Source: Parasulfuritortus sp049322515 (lineage in GTDB: Bacteria > Pseudomonadota > Gammaproteobacteria > Burkholderiales > Thiobacillaceae). From it: a stretch of 64,000 nt of DNA. The first letter of the stretch is position 1; each line of letters opens with the position of its first letter. Shown here piece after piece: positions 1-9,518 of the stretch. Below the pieces are notes generated by a model, which saw only the letters and a program-made list of their open reading frames with translations, was not told where the DNA came from and did not search any database. A program made the translations under genes and the position numbers. The stretch spans positions 62,001-126,000 of the forward strand of contig JBMOQW010000031.1 in NCBI GenBank assembly GCA_049322515.1. Reading direction: 5' to 3'.

Positions 1-1
1 C

Positions 2-352
2 CTGGCCCGCGCGATCGCGCTGGATCCGATGCTGATCATGTACGATGAGCCTTTCGCCGGCCTCGACCCGATTTCCCTCGGCGTGATCGGCAACCTGATC
101 CGCCGCCTGACCGACGCCCTGGGTCTGACCTCGATCGTGGTCACCCACGACGTCCAGGAGTCGCTCAAGATCGTCGACTACGTCTATTTCATCTCCGAGG
201 GCCAGGTCGAGGCCCAGGGCACCGCCGACGAGATCCGTGCCTCGGGCCTGCCGTTCGTGCACCAGTTCGTGCATGGCGAGGAGGACGGTCCGGTGCCGTT
301 CCATTATCCGGCGACCGATTATCGCGTCGACCTGGGGCTCCCCCATGCTTGA
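2..352 (+). CDS. mlaF: Phospholipid ABC transporter ATPase MlaF, C-terminal part
   Basis: This is the C-terminal 116 residues of an ABC ATPase; the start lies left of the window. The visible part begins just after the ABC signature region (LARAIALDP) and shows the Walker B and D-loop block (LIMYDEPFAGLDP) and the H-switch (VVTHD). MlaF powers the MlaFEDB inner-membrane complex that moves phospholipids between the inner and outer membranes with the periplasmic carrier MlaC. The stop codon overlaps the start of mlaE, and the order mlaF-E-D-C-B is intact, which supports MlaF over other ABC ATPases. The motifs are seen directly; the Mla assignment rests on family knowledge and neighbours. Confidence 0.93.
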   Translation: MARAIALDPMLIMYDEPFAGLDPISLGVIGNLIRRLTDALGLTSIVVTHDVQESLKIVDYVYFISEGQVEAQGTADEIRASGLPFVHQFVHGEEDGPVPFHYPATDYRVDLGLPHA

Positions 353-1139
353 GCGTGCCGTGCAAACCCTGCGCCGGATTGGCCGGCGCACCATCGACAG
401 CCTCTGGCGGATGGGCGTCGCCACGCGCTTCTTCCTGCTCACCCTGGGCCACTCCGGCATCTGCCTGCGTCGGCCGCAGCTGGTCATGCGCGAGATCTTC
501 GCGTCCGGGGTGCTGTCCCTGATCATCATCGTCGTGTCCGGCCTGTTCGTCGGCATGGTGCTCGGCCTGCAAGGCTACGAGACGCTCCAGACCTATGGTT
601 CGGAGGAGGCGCTCGGCATCCTGGTCGCCCTCTCGCTGGTGCGCGAGCTGGGGCCGGTGGTGGCGGCACTGCTGTTTGCCAGCCGGGCCGGCTCGGCGAT
701 CACCGCCGAGATCGGGCTCATGAAGGCCACCGAGCAGATCGCGGCCATGGAAATGATGGCGGTCGATCCCATCGCCCGCGTGGTGGCGCCCCGCTTCTGG
801 GGTGCGGTGATCTCGATGCCGCTGCTCGCTGCCCTGTTCTCGGCGATGGGGGTGTTCGGCGGCTATCTGGTCGGCGTGGTCATGATCGGCGTCGACGAGG
901 GCTCGTTCTGGTCGCAGATGCAATCGGCGGTCGATTTCCGCGAGGACGTCCTGAACGGCGTCATCAAGAGCGCGGTGTTCGGGGTCGCGGTCACCGTGGT
1001 TGCCCTGTTCGAGGGTTACGACGCGCCACCCACGGCGGAAGGCGTATCGCGCGCCACCACGCGCACCGTGGTCACGTCCAGCCTGGCCATCCTGGCCCTG
1101 GATTTCGTTTTGACGGCATTCATGTTTCGTGGAGTCTGA
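345..1139 (+). CDS. mlaE: Phospholipid ABC transporter permease MlaE
   Basis: A 264-residue membrane protein of the MlaE permease family, close to the usual length of about 260. It carries the conserved stretch around LGLQGYETLQTYG and the central LVRELGPVVAALLFASRAGSA motif region, which contacts the ATPase. The ATG at 345 overlaps the mlaF stop; the frame is open from 237, but the upstream part lies inside mlaF and gives an unusual basic leader, so 345 was chosen. It forms the transmembrane core of the MlaFEDB lipid transporter. Translational coupling with mlaF is likely from the overlap. Confidence 0.95.
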   Translation: MLERAVQTLRRIGRRTIDSLWRMGVATRFFLLTLGHSGICLRRPQLVMREIFASGVLSLIIIVVSGLFVGMVLGLQGYETLQTYGSEEALGILVALSLVRELGPVVAALLFASRAGSAITAEIGLMKATEQIAAMEMMAVDPIARVVAPRFWGAVISMPLLAALFSAMGVFGGYLVGVVMIGVDEGSFWSQMQSAVDFREDVLNGVIKSAVFGVAVTVVALFEGYDAPPTAEGVSRATTRTVVTSSLAILALDFVLTAFMFRGV

Positions 1140-1140
1140 G

Positions 1141-1614
1141 ATGGAGCGGACAACCCTGGATTTGTGGGTCGGGATTTTTGTCGCGGCGGGCATTGCCGCC
1201 TTGGTGTTCCTGGCCCTCAAGGTCGGCAACATCGGCACCTTCGACACCGCAGGTACCTACGCGGTGACTGCCAAGTTCGGCAACATCGGCGGCCTCAAGG
1301 TGCGGGCGCCGGTCAAGAGTGCCGGCGTGGTGGTCGGCCGGGTCAGCGAGATTCGCTTCAACCCGCAGGCCTACCAGGCGGAAGTGGTGCTCAACCTCCA
1401 GTCCGATGTGCCCTTTCCGGTCGACACCAGTGCCGCGATCATGACCTCCGGTCTGCTTGGCGAGCAATACATCGCCCTGGAAGCGGGCGCTGAGGAAAAG
1501 ATGCTGGCCCAGGGATCGGAAATCAAGATCACCCAAGGCGCGGTGGTCCTGGAGAACCTGATCGGACAGTTCTTGTACAACAAGGCCGACGAGCCGGCGG
1601 CCGCGGACCAGTAA
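1141..1614 (+). CDS. mlaD: Periplasmic lipid-binding subunit MlaD (MCE domain)
   Basis: A 157-residue protein with one N-terminal membrane anchor (about residues 7-25) followed by a single MCE domain (start of the domain near YAVTAKFGNIGGLKVRAPVK; the pore-loop region contains LLGEQYIALEAG). MlaD forms a hexameric ring on MlaE that hands lipids to or from MlaC. The ATG at 1141 is preferred over the in-frame GTG at 1129 because GGAG lies six bases upstream of it. It follows mlaE by one base. Confidence 0.95.
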   Translation: MERTTLDLWVGIFVAAGIAALVFLALKVGNIGTFDTAGTYAVTAKFGNIGGLKVRAPVKSAGVVVGRVSEIRFNPQAYQAEVVLNLQSDVPFPVDTSAAIMTSGLLGEQYIALEAGAEEKMLAQGSEIKITQGAVVLENLIGQFLYNKADEPAAADQ

Positions 1615-1685
1615 ATTCGACCCTTGACGGGGCCTGGCGCACCCGCACAATGCAGGCATCATATTCACTACAGGTTGAGTCCCCC

Positions 1686-2294
1686 ATGTCCCGCTATGTA
1701 TCCTTGTTACTCTTGATGTTCGCCCTCGGGGCGGGTGCGCTGGCCCGGGCCGAGATCGCGCCCGACGTATTGGCCCGCACCACGACCCAAGAGGTGGTCA
1801 GCCTGGTCAAGCAGGACCCGGACATCAAGAGCGGCCGCACCAGCAAGGTGTACGCCCTGGTGGAAACCAAGATCCTGCCGCACTTCGACTTCGAGCGGAT
1901 GACCAAGCTCGCGCTCGCCCAAAATTGGAACAAGGCCAGCCCCGAACAGCGGCAAAGGCTGGTCGACGAATTCAGGGTGATGCTGGTGCGGACCTATGCC
2001 GCGTCGATTTCCAGCGTGTCCGAGTACAAGATCGACTTCAAACCGCTGCGCATGGCGCCGGGCGACACCGAGGTCACCATCAATTCCGAGGTCAGCAAGC
2101 CGGGCGCCCCGCCGATCACCATCGATTACCGCATGGACAAGAAGGGCAATGCCTGGAAGGTCTGGGATGTCCTGGTCGACAACGTCAGTCTGGTCACCAT
2201 CTACCGCGGCTCCTTCAAATCCGAGGTGAGCAAGGGCGGTATCGACGGCCTGATCCAGGCCCTGGCCCGGCGCAACGCGAAGAAAACCTCCTGA
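1686..2294 (+). CDS. mlaC: Periplasmic phospholipid carrier MlaC (Ttg2D family)
   Basis: A 202-residue exported protein with a clear Sec signal peptide (MSRYVSLLLLMFALGAGALARA, cut near residue 22) followed by a Tol-Tol-Ttg2 domain. MlaC shuttles phospholipids through the periplasm between the outer-membrane and inner-membrane Mla complexes. The ATG at 1686 is chosen because it starts directly at the signal peptide; the ATG at 1650 would add 12 residues before it. A gap of 71 bases separates it from mlaD, and its stop overlaps the mlaB start. Confidence 0.94.
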   Translation: MSRYVSLLLLMFALGAGALARAEIAPDVLARTTTQEVVSLVKQDPDIKSGRTSKVYALVETKILPHFDFERMTKLALAQNWNKASPEQRQRLVDEFRVMLVRTYAASISSVSEYKIDFKPLRMAPGDTEVTINSEVSKPGAPPITIDYRMDKKGNAWKVWDVLVDNVSLVTIYRGSFKSEVSKGGIDGLIQALARRNAKKTS

Positions 2295-2566
2295 TGCGTA
2301 TTGAGGACCGCGTCGCCTACCCGGAGGGGCCGCTGACCTTGGCGGTGGCGGCGTCCGTCCTCATCGAAGGCGTGACGGCGGTGCGTGCCGGTGCCACTGC
2401 GTTCGACCTGCGCGGCGTCACCCAGGTCGATTCCGCCGCCCTGAGCCTCCTGCTGTCCTGGCGTCGGGAGGCCCAGAGCGCCGCCGCGTCCCTGCATTTC
2501 CTGCATCTTCCCGACAGCCTCCGTAGCCTGGCCCGGCTCTACGGCCTCGCCGAACTGTTCGACTGA
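2294..2566 (+). CDS. mlaB: STAS-domain protein MlaB
   Basis: A 90-residue cytoplasmic STAS-domain protein. The central FDLRGVTQVDSAALSLLLSW stretch is the typical STAS core, with Asp-Ser-Ala at the conserved site. In the Mla complex MlaB binds MlaF and stabilises it. The start codon overlaps the mlaC stop (TGATG), so only the ATG at 2294 fits; the frame upstream is open but lies inside mlaC. It completes the mlaFEDCB set. Confidence 0.88.
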   Translation: MRIEDRVAYPEGPLTLAVAASVLIEGVTAVRAGATAFDLRGVTQVDSAALSLLLSWRREAQSAAASLHFLHLPDSLRSLARLYGLAELFD

Positions 2567-2568
2567 TC

Positions 2569-3471
2569 GTGGTGCCGGCCATCCGACTGCGCGGCTTGGC
2601 CAAGCGCTTCGGCGCCGTGCAGGCCCTGCGCGGCATCGATCTCGACATCGAGCCGGGTGAATTCTTTGCCCTGCTGGGCCCGAACGGGGCCGGCAAGACC
2701 ACCCTGATCAGCGTGCTGGCCGGCCTCGCCCGGCCCAGTGCCGGGCACGCCGAGGTGCTCGGCCACGACGTGGTGGCCGATTACCGCGAGGCCCGTCGCA
2801 AGCTTGGCGTGGTGCCCCAGGAACTGGTCTACGACGCCTTTTTTACGGTGCGCGAGATGCTGCGCTTCCAGTCCGGCTACTACGGCTTGCGCCGCAATGA
2901 CGACTGGATCGACGCGCTGCTCGGCCATCTCGGCCTGTCGGCCAAGGCCGATGCCTACACCCGTACCCTGTCCGGCGGCATGAAGCGCCGACTGCTGGTG
3001 GCCCAGGCCCTGGTGCATCGGCCACCGGTGATCGTCCTGGACGAGCCGACGGCCGGGGTCGATGTGGCATTGCGGCAATCGCTGTGGGCCTTCGTCCAGC
3101 GCCTGAACCGGGAGGGCCACACCATCCTGCTGACCACCCATTACCTGGAGGAGGCGGAGACCCTGTGCGGCCGGGTGGCCATGCTCAAGGAAGGCCGGAT
3201 CGTCGCGCTCGACCGGACCGAGCGTTTGTTGCATGGCGAAGCCGACCGGCGGCTCGAGTTGCGCCTGTCGCCGTCCCGGCTGCCGGAGGCGCTGGCCGGC
3301 CGCCTGATTCGCCAGGAAGGCCAGCGCTTCATCCTGGCCCTGCCGGAGTACGAGGCATTGACCGAGATCCTCGGCGCCCTGTCCGCGGCCGGTATCCGGG
3401 TGGAGGAGATGAATCTGCGCCAGGCCGATCTGGAGGACGTGTTCCTGAAGGTCATGGGGCGCGCCCCATGA
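2569..3471 (+). CDS. ABC-2 type exporter ATPase (YadG-like)
   Basis: A 300-residue ABC ATPase with Walker A (GPNGAGKTT, about residues 43-51), signature (LSGGMKRRL), Walker B (VIVLDEPTAGVD) and H-switch (LLTTHYLEEAE). The closest well-known relatives are the YadG/CcmA-type ATPases of ABC-2 exporters. The start is a GTG at 2569 (or 2572) just after mlaB, and the stop overlaps the next gene, the permease, by four bases. The substrate is not evident. In E. coli ibaG follows mlaB directly; here the ABC pair is placed between them, an arrangement I believe is common in betaproteobacteria. Confidence 0.9.
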   Translation: MVPAIRLRGLAKRFGAVQALRGIDLDIEPGEFFALLGPNGAGKTTLISVLAGLARPSAGHAEVLGHDVVADYREARRKLGVVPQELVYDAFFTVREMLRFQSGYYGLRRNDDWIDALLGHLGLSAKADAYTRTLSGGMKRRLLVAQALVHRPPVIVLDEPTAGVDVALRQSLWAFVQRLNREGHTILLTTHYLEEAETLCGRVAMLKEGRIVALDRTERLLHGEADRRLELRLSPSRLPEALAGRLIRQEGQRFILALPEYEALTEILGALSAAGIRVEEMNLRQADLEDVFLKVMGRAP

Positions 3472-4223
3472 GCGGTTTCCGGACCCTGTTCCACAAGGAG
3501 ATCATCCGCTTCTGGAAGGTGGTGGTGCAGACCGTGCTGGCGCCGGTGTTGAACGCTTTCCTCTATCTGCTGATCTTTGCCCACGTCCTGGAATCCCATG
3601 TCCAGGTCTATCCAGGGGTCGCCTATACCGCGTTCCTGATGCCCGGTCTGATCATGATGTCGATCCTGCAGAATGCCTTCGCCAACAGTTCCTCCAGCCT
3701 GATCCAGTCCAAGCAGAGTGGCAGCATCGTGTTTGTGCTGCTGCCGCCGTTGTCGCATTTCGAATTCTTCGCTGCCTATCTGCTGGCCAGCATCGTGCGC
3801 GGCCTGGCGGTGGGCCTTGGCGTGTTGGTGGTCGGGCTGTGGTTCAGCGACCTGCGCTTCGCGCACCCCGGCTGGATCCTCGGTTTTGCGGTGCTGGCCA
3901 GCGCGGCGTTCGGCGCCCTCGGCATCCTGGCCGGGATCTGGGCCGACAAATACGATCACCTGGCCGGGGTGCAGAACTTCATCATCATGCCGCTCACCTT
4001 CCTGTCCGGGGTGTTCTATTCCATCCATTCCCTGCCGGCCTTCTGGCAGGGCGTGTCGCACTACAACCCGGTGTTCTACATGATCGATGGTTTCCGCTAC
4101 GGTTTCTTCGGCGTGTCCGACGTCGATCCTGCGGTCTCGCTCGCGGTGCTGGCACCGATCGCGCTCGCGATGGCATGGGCGGCTTTGCAGGTGATTCGCA
4201 GCGGCTATAAACTGCGCCATTGA
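3468..4223 (+). CDS. ABC-2 type exporter permease (YadH-like)
   Basis: A 251-residue ABC-2 permease with about six membrane segments. The family pattern is visible in the middle (PLTFLSGVFYSIHSLP followed by NPVFYMIDGFRYGFFG), which is typical of YadH/DrrB/NodJ-like permeases. The ATG at 3468 overlaps the ATPase stop (ATGA), so the two are translationally coupled and form one exporter. The frame is open upstream, but that part lies in the ATPase gene. The substrate is unknown. Confidence 0.9.
   Translation: MSGFRTLFHKEIIRFWKVVVQTVLAPVLNAFLYLLIFAHVLESHVQVYPGVAYTAFLMPGLIMMSILQNAFANSSSSLIQSKQSGSIVFVLLPPLSHFEFFAAYLLASIVRGLAVGLGVLVVGLWFSDLRFAHPGWILGFAVLASAAFGALGILAGIWADKYDHLAGVQNFIIMPLTFLSGVFYSIHSLPAFWQGVSHYNPVFYMIDGFRYGFFGVSDVDPAVSLAVLAPIALAMAWAALQVIRSGYKLRH
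4184..4211 (+). promoter_or_regulatory. Possible sigma-70 promoter before ibaG-murA
   Basis: TTTGCA and TATAAA are separated by 16 bases inside the last codons of the upstream permease gene; transcription would begin about 20 bases before the ibaG start. The match to the -35 is modest. This is a guess from sequence alone. Confidence 0.3.
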
Positions 4224-4240
4224 TCCTTTTTCAGGTTCCC

Positions 4241-4475
4241 ATGACGACCCCAGATGACATCAAGGGCTGGCTTGTCGCCGCCCTCCCTTGCGACAGCGTG
4301 CAGATCGATGGCGACGGCCAGCATTTCCAGGCCGTGATCGTGTCCCCGGCCTTTCAGGGCCTGTCCCGCGTGGCTCGCCACCAGCGCGTCTATCAGGCCC
4401 TGGGCGAACATATGGTGAGCGACATCCATGCCCTGTCGATGCAGACCCTGACCCCCGAAGAGTGGGCGAGCCACC

Positions 4476-4483
<8 letters not shown>
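4241..4483 (+). CDS. ibaG: BolA-family protein IbaG
   Basis: An 80-residue BolA-fold protein. The signature part is the FQGLSRVARHQRVYQALGE segment followed by IHALSMQTLTPEEW, with the conserved His of the BolA helix-turn region. BolA/IbaG proteins act with monothiol glutaredoxins in iron-sulfur cluster trafficking. The position directly before murA, overlapping it by eight bases, matches ibaG (yrbA) in many proteobacteria. The ATG at 4241 is preferred over a TTG at 4220 that overlaps the previous gene. Confidence 0.88.
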
Positions 4484-5737
<1,254 letters not shown>

Positions 5738-5741
<4 letters not shown>

Positions 5742-6382
5742 CCCAGATCACCCTGGCCCTGTCCAAGGGCCGCATCTTCGAAGAAACCCTGCCCCTGCTT
5801 GCCGCTGCCGGGATCACCCCGGACGAGCGCCCGGAGTCTTCGCGCAAGCTGATCATCGGTACCAATCGGCCGGAGGTGCGCCTGATCATCGTGCGCGCTT
5901 CCGATGTGCCGACCTATGTCCAGCATGGCGCCGCCGACCTCGGCATCGCCGGCAAGGACGTCTTGTTCGAGCACGGCGGCGACGGCCTCTATCAGCCGGT
6001 CGACCTCAACATCGCCAAGTGCCGGATGATGGTCGCCACCCCGGTCGGCTTCGACTACGCCTCGGCCGTGCGCCGGGGCGCCCGCCTGCGCGTGGCGACC
6101 AAGTACGTGCAGACCGCGCGACTGCATTTCGCGGCCAAGGGGGTGCACATCGACCTGATCAAGCTGTACGGCTCCATGGAACTGGCGCCGCTGGTCGGGC
6201 TGTCCGACGTGATCGTCGACCTGGTGTCGACGGGCGGCACCCTGAAAGCCAACCAACTGGTCGCGGTGGAGGAGATCATGCCGATCAGTTCCCGGTTGGT
6301 GGTCAACCAGGCCGCACTGAAACTCAAGCACGACCTCATCCAGCCCATCGTCGAGGCCTTCCGCCAGGCTGCCTCCGCCTGA
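5738..6382 (+). CDS. hisG: ATP phosphoribosyltransferase, short form
   Basis: A 214-residue HisG of the short type (HisGS), which lacks the C-terminal regulatory domain and needs the HisZ subunit for activity and feedback control. It performs the first step of histidine synthesis (ATP plus PRPP). The PRPP-binding segment LVSTGGTLKANQL is seen near residues 164-176. No hisZ gene lies in this window; in betaproteobacteria it is commonly found elsewhere, near purA. The start overlaps the murA stop. Confidence 0.96.
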
Positions 6383-6398
6383 TCGGCGCGGCTATAAT
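6370..6398 (+). promoter_or_regulatory. Possible promoter before hisD
   Basis: A perfect -10 hexamer TATAAT (6393-6398) lies in the 43-base gap between hisG and hisD, 27 bases before the hisD start. The region where a -35 should be (TGCCTC) is a poor match. It suggests that hisD may be transcribed separately from hisG as well. Confidence 0.4.
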
Positions 6399-6425
6399 CA
6401 ATCTTTAATATTCAACGGCACCGTC

Positions 6426-7727
6426 ATGACCGCCATCACCCGCCTCGATTCCGCCCAGCCCAGCTTCCAGGCTGACCTCAAGCGCCTGCTGGCTTTTTCC
6501 TCCGAGACCGACAAGAGCATTTCCGATGCCGTCGACGAGATCCTGAGCGCCGTGCGCACGCGCGGCGATGCCGCCGTGATGGATTACACCGCGCGCTTTG
6601 ATCGTCTCAAGGTGAACGGCATGGCCGAACTGGAGCTGCCCAAGGAACGTCTCGACGCGGCCCTGAAGGGCCTGCCGTTGCGCCTGGAAAAAGCCCTGCG
6701 CGAAGCTGCCGACCGGGTCCGCCAGTACCACGAGAAGCAGCTCATGCACTCATGGACCTACACCGAAGCCGATGGCACCGTCCTGGGCCAACAGGTCACC
6801 GCCCTGGATCGGGTCGGCCTCTACGTGCCCGGCGGCAAGGCGGCCTATCCATCCTCGGTGCTGATGAACGCCATCCCGGCCAAGGTTGCAGGGGTGCAGG
6901 AACTGATCATGGTGGTGCCGACCCCGGACGGCGTGCAAAACGAACTGGTGCTGGCCGCGGCGGCCGTGTCCGGCGTGGACCGGGTGTTCACCATCGGCGG
7001 TGCCCAGGCGGTGGGTGCCCTGGCCTACGGCACCGAGACGGTGCCCCAGGTCGACAAGATCGTCGGACCTGGCAACGCCTATGTCGCCGAGGCCAAGCGC
7101 CGGGTATTCGGCATCGTCGGCATCGACATGATCGCCGGGCCTTCGGAAATCCTGATCATCTGCGATGGCAAGACAAATCCGGACTGGATCGCCATGGACC
7201 TGTTCTCGCAGGCCGAGCATGACGAGTTGGCGCAGTCCATCCTGATTTCCCCGGACGGCGCCTTCCTGGACGCGGTGGCCGCCAGCATCGACAAGCTAAT
7301 GCCGACCCTGCCCCGGATCGAGGTGATCCGTACTTCGATCGAAAATCGTGGCGGCCTGATCAAGTGCCGCGACCTGGACGAGGCGGCCGCGATCGGCAAT
7401 TTCATCGCCCCTGAACACCTGGAACTCTCAGTCGAGGATCCGCAGGCCATGCTGCCCAGGATCAAGCATGCCGGCGCCATTTTCATGGGCCGTAACACCT
7501 GCGAAGCCCTGGGCGACTACTGCGCCGGCCCCAACCACGTGCTGCCCACCTCGCGCACTGCGCGCTTTTCATCTCCGCTCGGGGTGTACGACTTCCAGAA
7601 GCGCTCCAGCCTGATCCACGTGTCCCAGGCCGGTGCCCGGCATCTGGGCGAGATCGCCTCGGCGCTGGCCTACGGCGAAGGCCTCCAGGCCCATGCCCGC
7701 TCGGCGGAATACCGGATGGGCGGTTGA
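6426..7727 (+). CDS. hisD: Histidinol dehydrogenase
   Basis: A 433-residue HisD, the normal length. It oxidises L-histidinol to L-histidine in two NAD-dependent steps. Family blocks seen include VGLYVPGGKAAYPSSVLMN, IVGPGNAYVAEAKR and the zinc-binding LFSQAEHDELAQ. The ATG at 6426 was used. It is followed by an intrinsic terminator, and the next gene, hisC, is on the opposite strand. Confidence 0.97.
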   Translation: MTAITRLDSAQPSFQADLKRLLAFSSETDKSISDAVDEILSAVRTRGDAAVMDYTARFDRLKVNGMAELELPKERLDAALKGLPLRLEKALREAADRVRQYHEKQLMHSWTYTEADGTVLGQQVTALDRVGLYVPGGKAAYPSSVLMNAIPAKVAGVQELIMVVPTPDGVQNELVLAAAAVSGVDRVFTIGGAQAVGALAYGTETVPQVDKIVGPGNAYVAEAKRRVFGIVGIDMIAGPSEILIICDGKTNPDWIAMDLFSQAEHDELAQSILISPDGAFLDAVAASIDKLMPTLPRIEVIRTSIENRGGLIKCRDLDEAAAIGNFIAPEHLELSVEDPQAMLPRIKHAGAIFMGRNTCEALGDYCAGPNHVLPTSRTARFSSPLGVYDFQKRSSLIHVSQAGARHLGEIASALAYGEGLQAHARSAEYRMGG

Positions 7728-7749
7728 AGTCGGAATGCGTCTTTGACAA

Positions 7750-7776
7750 GGCCGGGCTGGCCCGGCCTCGTTTTTT
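7750..7776. terminator. Intrinsic terminator between hisD and hisC
   Basis: A 7-bp GC stem (GGCCGGG/CCCGGCC, loop CTGG) is followed by TCG and six T on the plus strand. It sits just after hisD and overlaps the stop of the convergent hisC. It fits hisD best. A short A run (AA) precedes it on the other side, so use by hisC is weaker. Confidence 0.75.
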
Positions 7777-8834
7777 CAGGCGAGGAGTTCGCGCAGGGCA
7801 TCGACCAGGACGCGACATTGCCCGTCGGTGCCCACCGTGATGCGCAGGAACTGATCGATCCGGGGTTGCTTGAAATGCCGGACGATGATGCTGCGTTCCC
7901 GCAACTGGCGCGTCAGTTCGGCGCCGTCGCGGTCAGGATGGCGTGCGAAGATGAAGTTGGCCGCCGAGGGCAGGACCTGGAATCCTAGCCTGGTCAGTGC
8001 CTCGACCAGCCAGGTCCGGCTGGCGATTACCGCCTGGCGGGTGCGCTCGAAATGGTCGTGGTCGGCCATGGCGGCGCAGGCACCGGCGATGGCCAGGCGA
8101 TCGAGCGGGTAGGAGTTGAAGCTGTCCTTGACCCGCGCCAGCGCTTCGATCAGGTCTTCCTGGCCGATCGCGTAGCCGACCCGCAGGCCGGCCAGGGAGC
8201 GCGATTTCGAGAGCGTATGCACGACCAGCAGGTTGGCGTGTGTTGCAACCAGAGGGATCGCGCTGGCGCCGCCGAAATCGATGTAGGCCTCGTCCACCAC
8301 CACCACCGAATCGGGGTGCTCGTTGAGCAGCGTTTCGACGGCATCGAGCGCCAGCAGGCGGCCGGTGGGCGCGTTCGGGTTCGGAAAGATGATGCCGCCG
8401 TTCGGGCGTCGGTAATCCTCGGCGCGAATGGCGAAGTCGGCATCGAGCGGCACGGTCACGTGGTCGATGCCGTACAAGCCGCAGTAGACCGGATAAAAGC
8501 TGTAAGTGATGTCCGGGAACAGGATCGGCTGGTCATGCTTGAGCAGGCCCAGGAAGGCATGGGCCAGGACTTCGTCGGATCCGTTGCCGACGAACACCCG
8601 GCGGGCCGGCACGCCGTGGCAGTCGGCGATGGCCTGTTTCAGGCGATCGGCGTTCGGGTCCGGGTACAGGCGCAGGCGGTCGTCGAGCTCGGCGCGCAAG
8701 GCTTCGAGCACGCGCGGGGAGGGGCCGTAGGGATTTTCGTTGGTATTCAGTTTCACCAGGTCGGGCAGCTTCGGCTGCTCGCCCGGCACGTAGGGGGTCA
8801 GGTCGCGGACCACCGCGCTCCAGTAGCGGCTCAT
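7776..8834 (-). CDS. hisC: Histidinol-phosphate aminotransferase
   Basis: A 352-residue class I/II aminotransferase that makes histidinol phosphate from imidazole acetol phosphate using PLP. Seen are NTNENPYGPSP near the N-terminus, the FVGNGSDEVL stretch, VVVDEAYIDF and the PLP-lysine block TLSKSRSLAGLRVGY. The ATG at 8834 is preferred; an open frame continues upstream but runs antisense through hisB. It lies in the usual hisD-hisC-hisB position but is inverted, so it must have its own promoter. Confidence 0.96.
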   Translation of the reverse strand: MSRYWSAVVRDLTPYVPGEQPKLPDLVKLNTNENPYGPSPRVLEALRAELDDRLRLYPDPNADRLKQAIADCHGVPARRVFVGNGSDEVLAHAFLGLLKHDQPILFPDITYSFYPVYCGLYGIDHVTVPLDADFAIRAEDYRRPNGGIIFPNPNAPTGRLLALDAVETLLNEHPDSVVVVDEAYIDFGGASAIPLVATHANLLVVHTLSKSRSLAGLRVGYAIGQEDLIEALARVKDSFNSYPLDRLAIAGACAAMADHDHFERTRQAVIASRTWLVEALTRLGFQVLPSAANFIFARHPDRDGAELTRQLRERSIIVRHFKQPRIDQFLRITVGTDGQCRVLVDALRELLA

Positions 8835-8930
8835 GGCGGAAATTATCGGCTCGGGGATGGAAACAAAGCGGGTGGCGAATGGTATCATGCGGCTCACTAT
8901 TGCCTGTTTGCCTGCTGTCGCACCGATCCC
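8835..8930. promoter_or_regulatory. Divergent hisC/hisB promoter region
   Basis: These 96 bases separate the divergent hisC and hisB starts and must hold both promoters if the terminator after hisD works. A TATCAT at 8883-8888 (plus strand) could be the -10 for hisB; no good -35 accompanies it. On the minus strand only weak matches are seen. Confidence 0.4.
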
Positions 8931-9518
8931 ATGCGGACATCCGAAGTCTCTCGCACCACCCTGGAAACGCGAATCACCGTCGCCCTGAATCTCGATGGTC
9001 GCGGCCAGGCCGACTTGGCCACCGGGGTGGGTTTCCTCGACCACATGCTCGACCAGGTGGCCCGTCATGGCTTGATCGACCTTTCGGTCAAGGCGGAAGG
9101 TGACCGACACATCGACGACCACCACACGGTCGAGGACATCGGCATCACCCTGGGCCAGGCCTTCGCCAAGGCGCTCGGCGACAAGAAGGGCATTCGCCGC
9201 TACGGCCATGCCTACGTGCCCCTCGACGAGGCCCTGTCGCGCGTGGTGATCGACCTGTCCGGCCGTCCCGGCCTGGAGTATCACCTCGTCTTCACCCGTG
9301 CGCGCATCGGCGATTTCGATGTCGACCTGTTCCGTGAGTTTTTCCAGGGCTTCGTCAATCATGCCGGGGTGACCCTGCACATCGACGGCCTGCGTGGCAT
9401 CAACGCCCACCACCAGGCCGAGACGGTGTTCAAGGCCTTCGGCCGGGCGCTGAGAATGGCCCTTGAAGCCGACCCGCGCCTGGGTGATCAGATGCCGTCC
9501 ACCAAGGGCAGCCTGTAA
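8931..9518 (+). CDS. hisB: Imidazoleglycerol-phosphate dehydratase
   Basis: A 195-residue monofunctional HisB without the N-terminal phosphatase domain found in enteric HisB. The metal-binding repeats are visible as FLDHMLDQVARHG, DDHHTVEDIGITLGQ and the C-terminal INAHHQAETVFKAFGRAL. It dehydrates imidazoleglycerol phosphate. The ATG at 8931 begins the typical RTSEVSRTTLETRI start. The stop overlaps the hisH start (TAATG). Confidence 0.97.
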   Translation: MRTSEVSRTTLETRITVALNLDGRGQADLATGVGFLDHMLDQVARHGLIDLSVKAEGDRHIDDHHTVEDIGITLGQAFAKALGDKKGIRRYGHAYVPLDEALSRVVIDLSGRPGLEYHLVFTRARIGDFDVDLFREFFQGFVNHAGVTLHIDGLRGINAHHQAETVFKAFGRALRMALEADPRLGDQMPSTKGSL

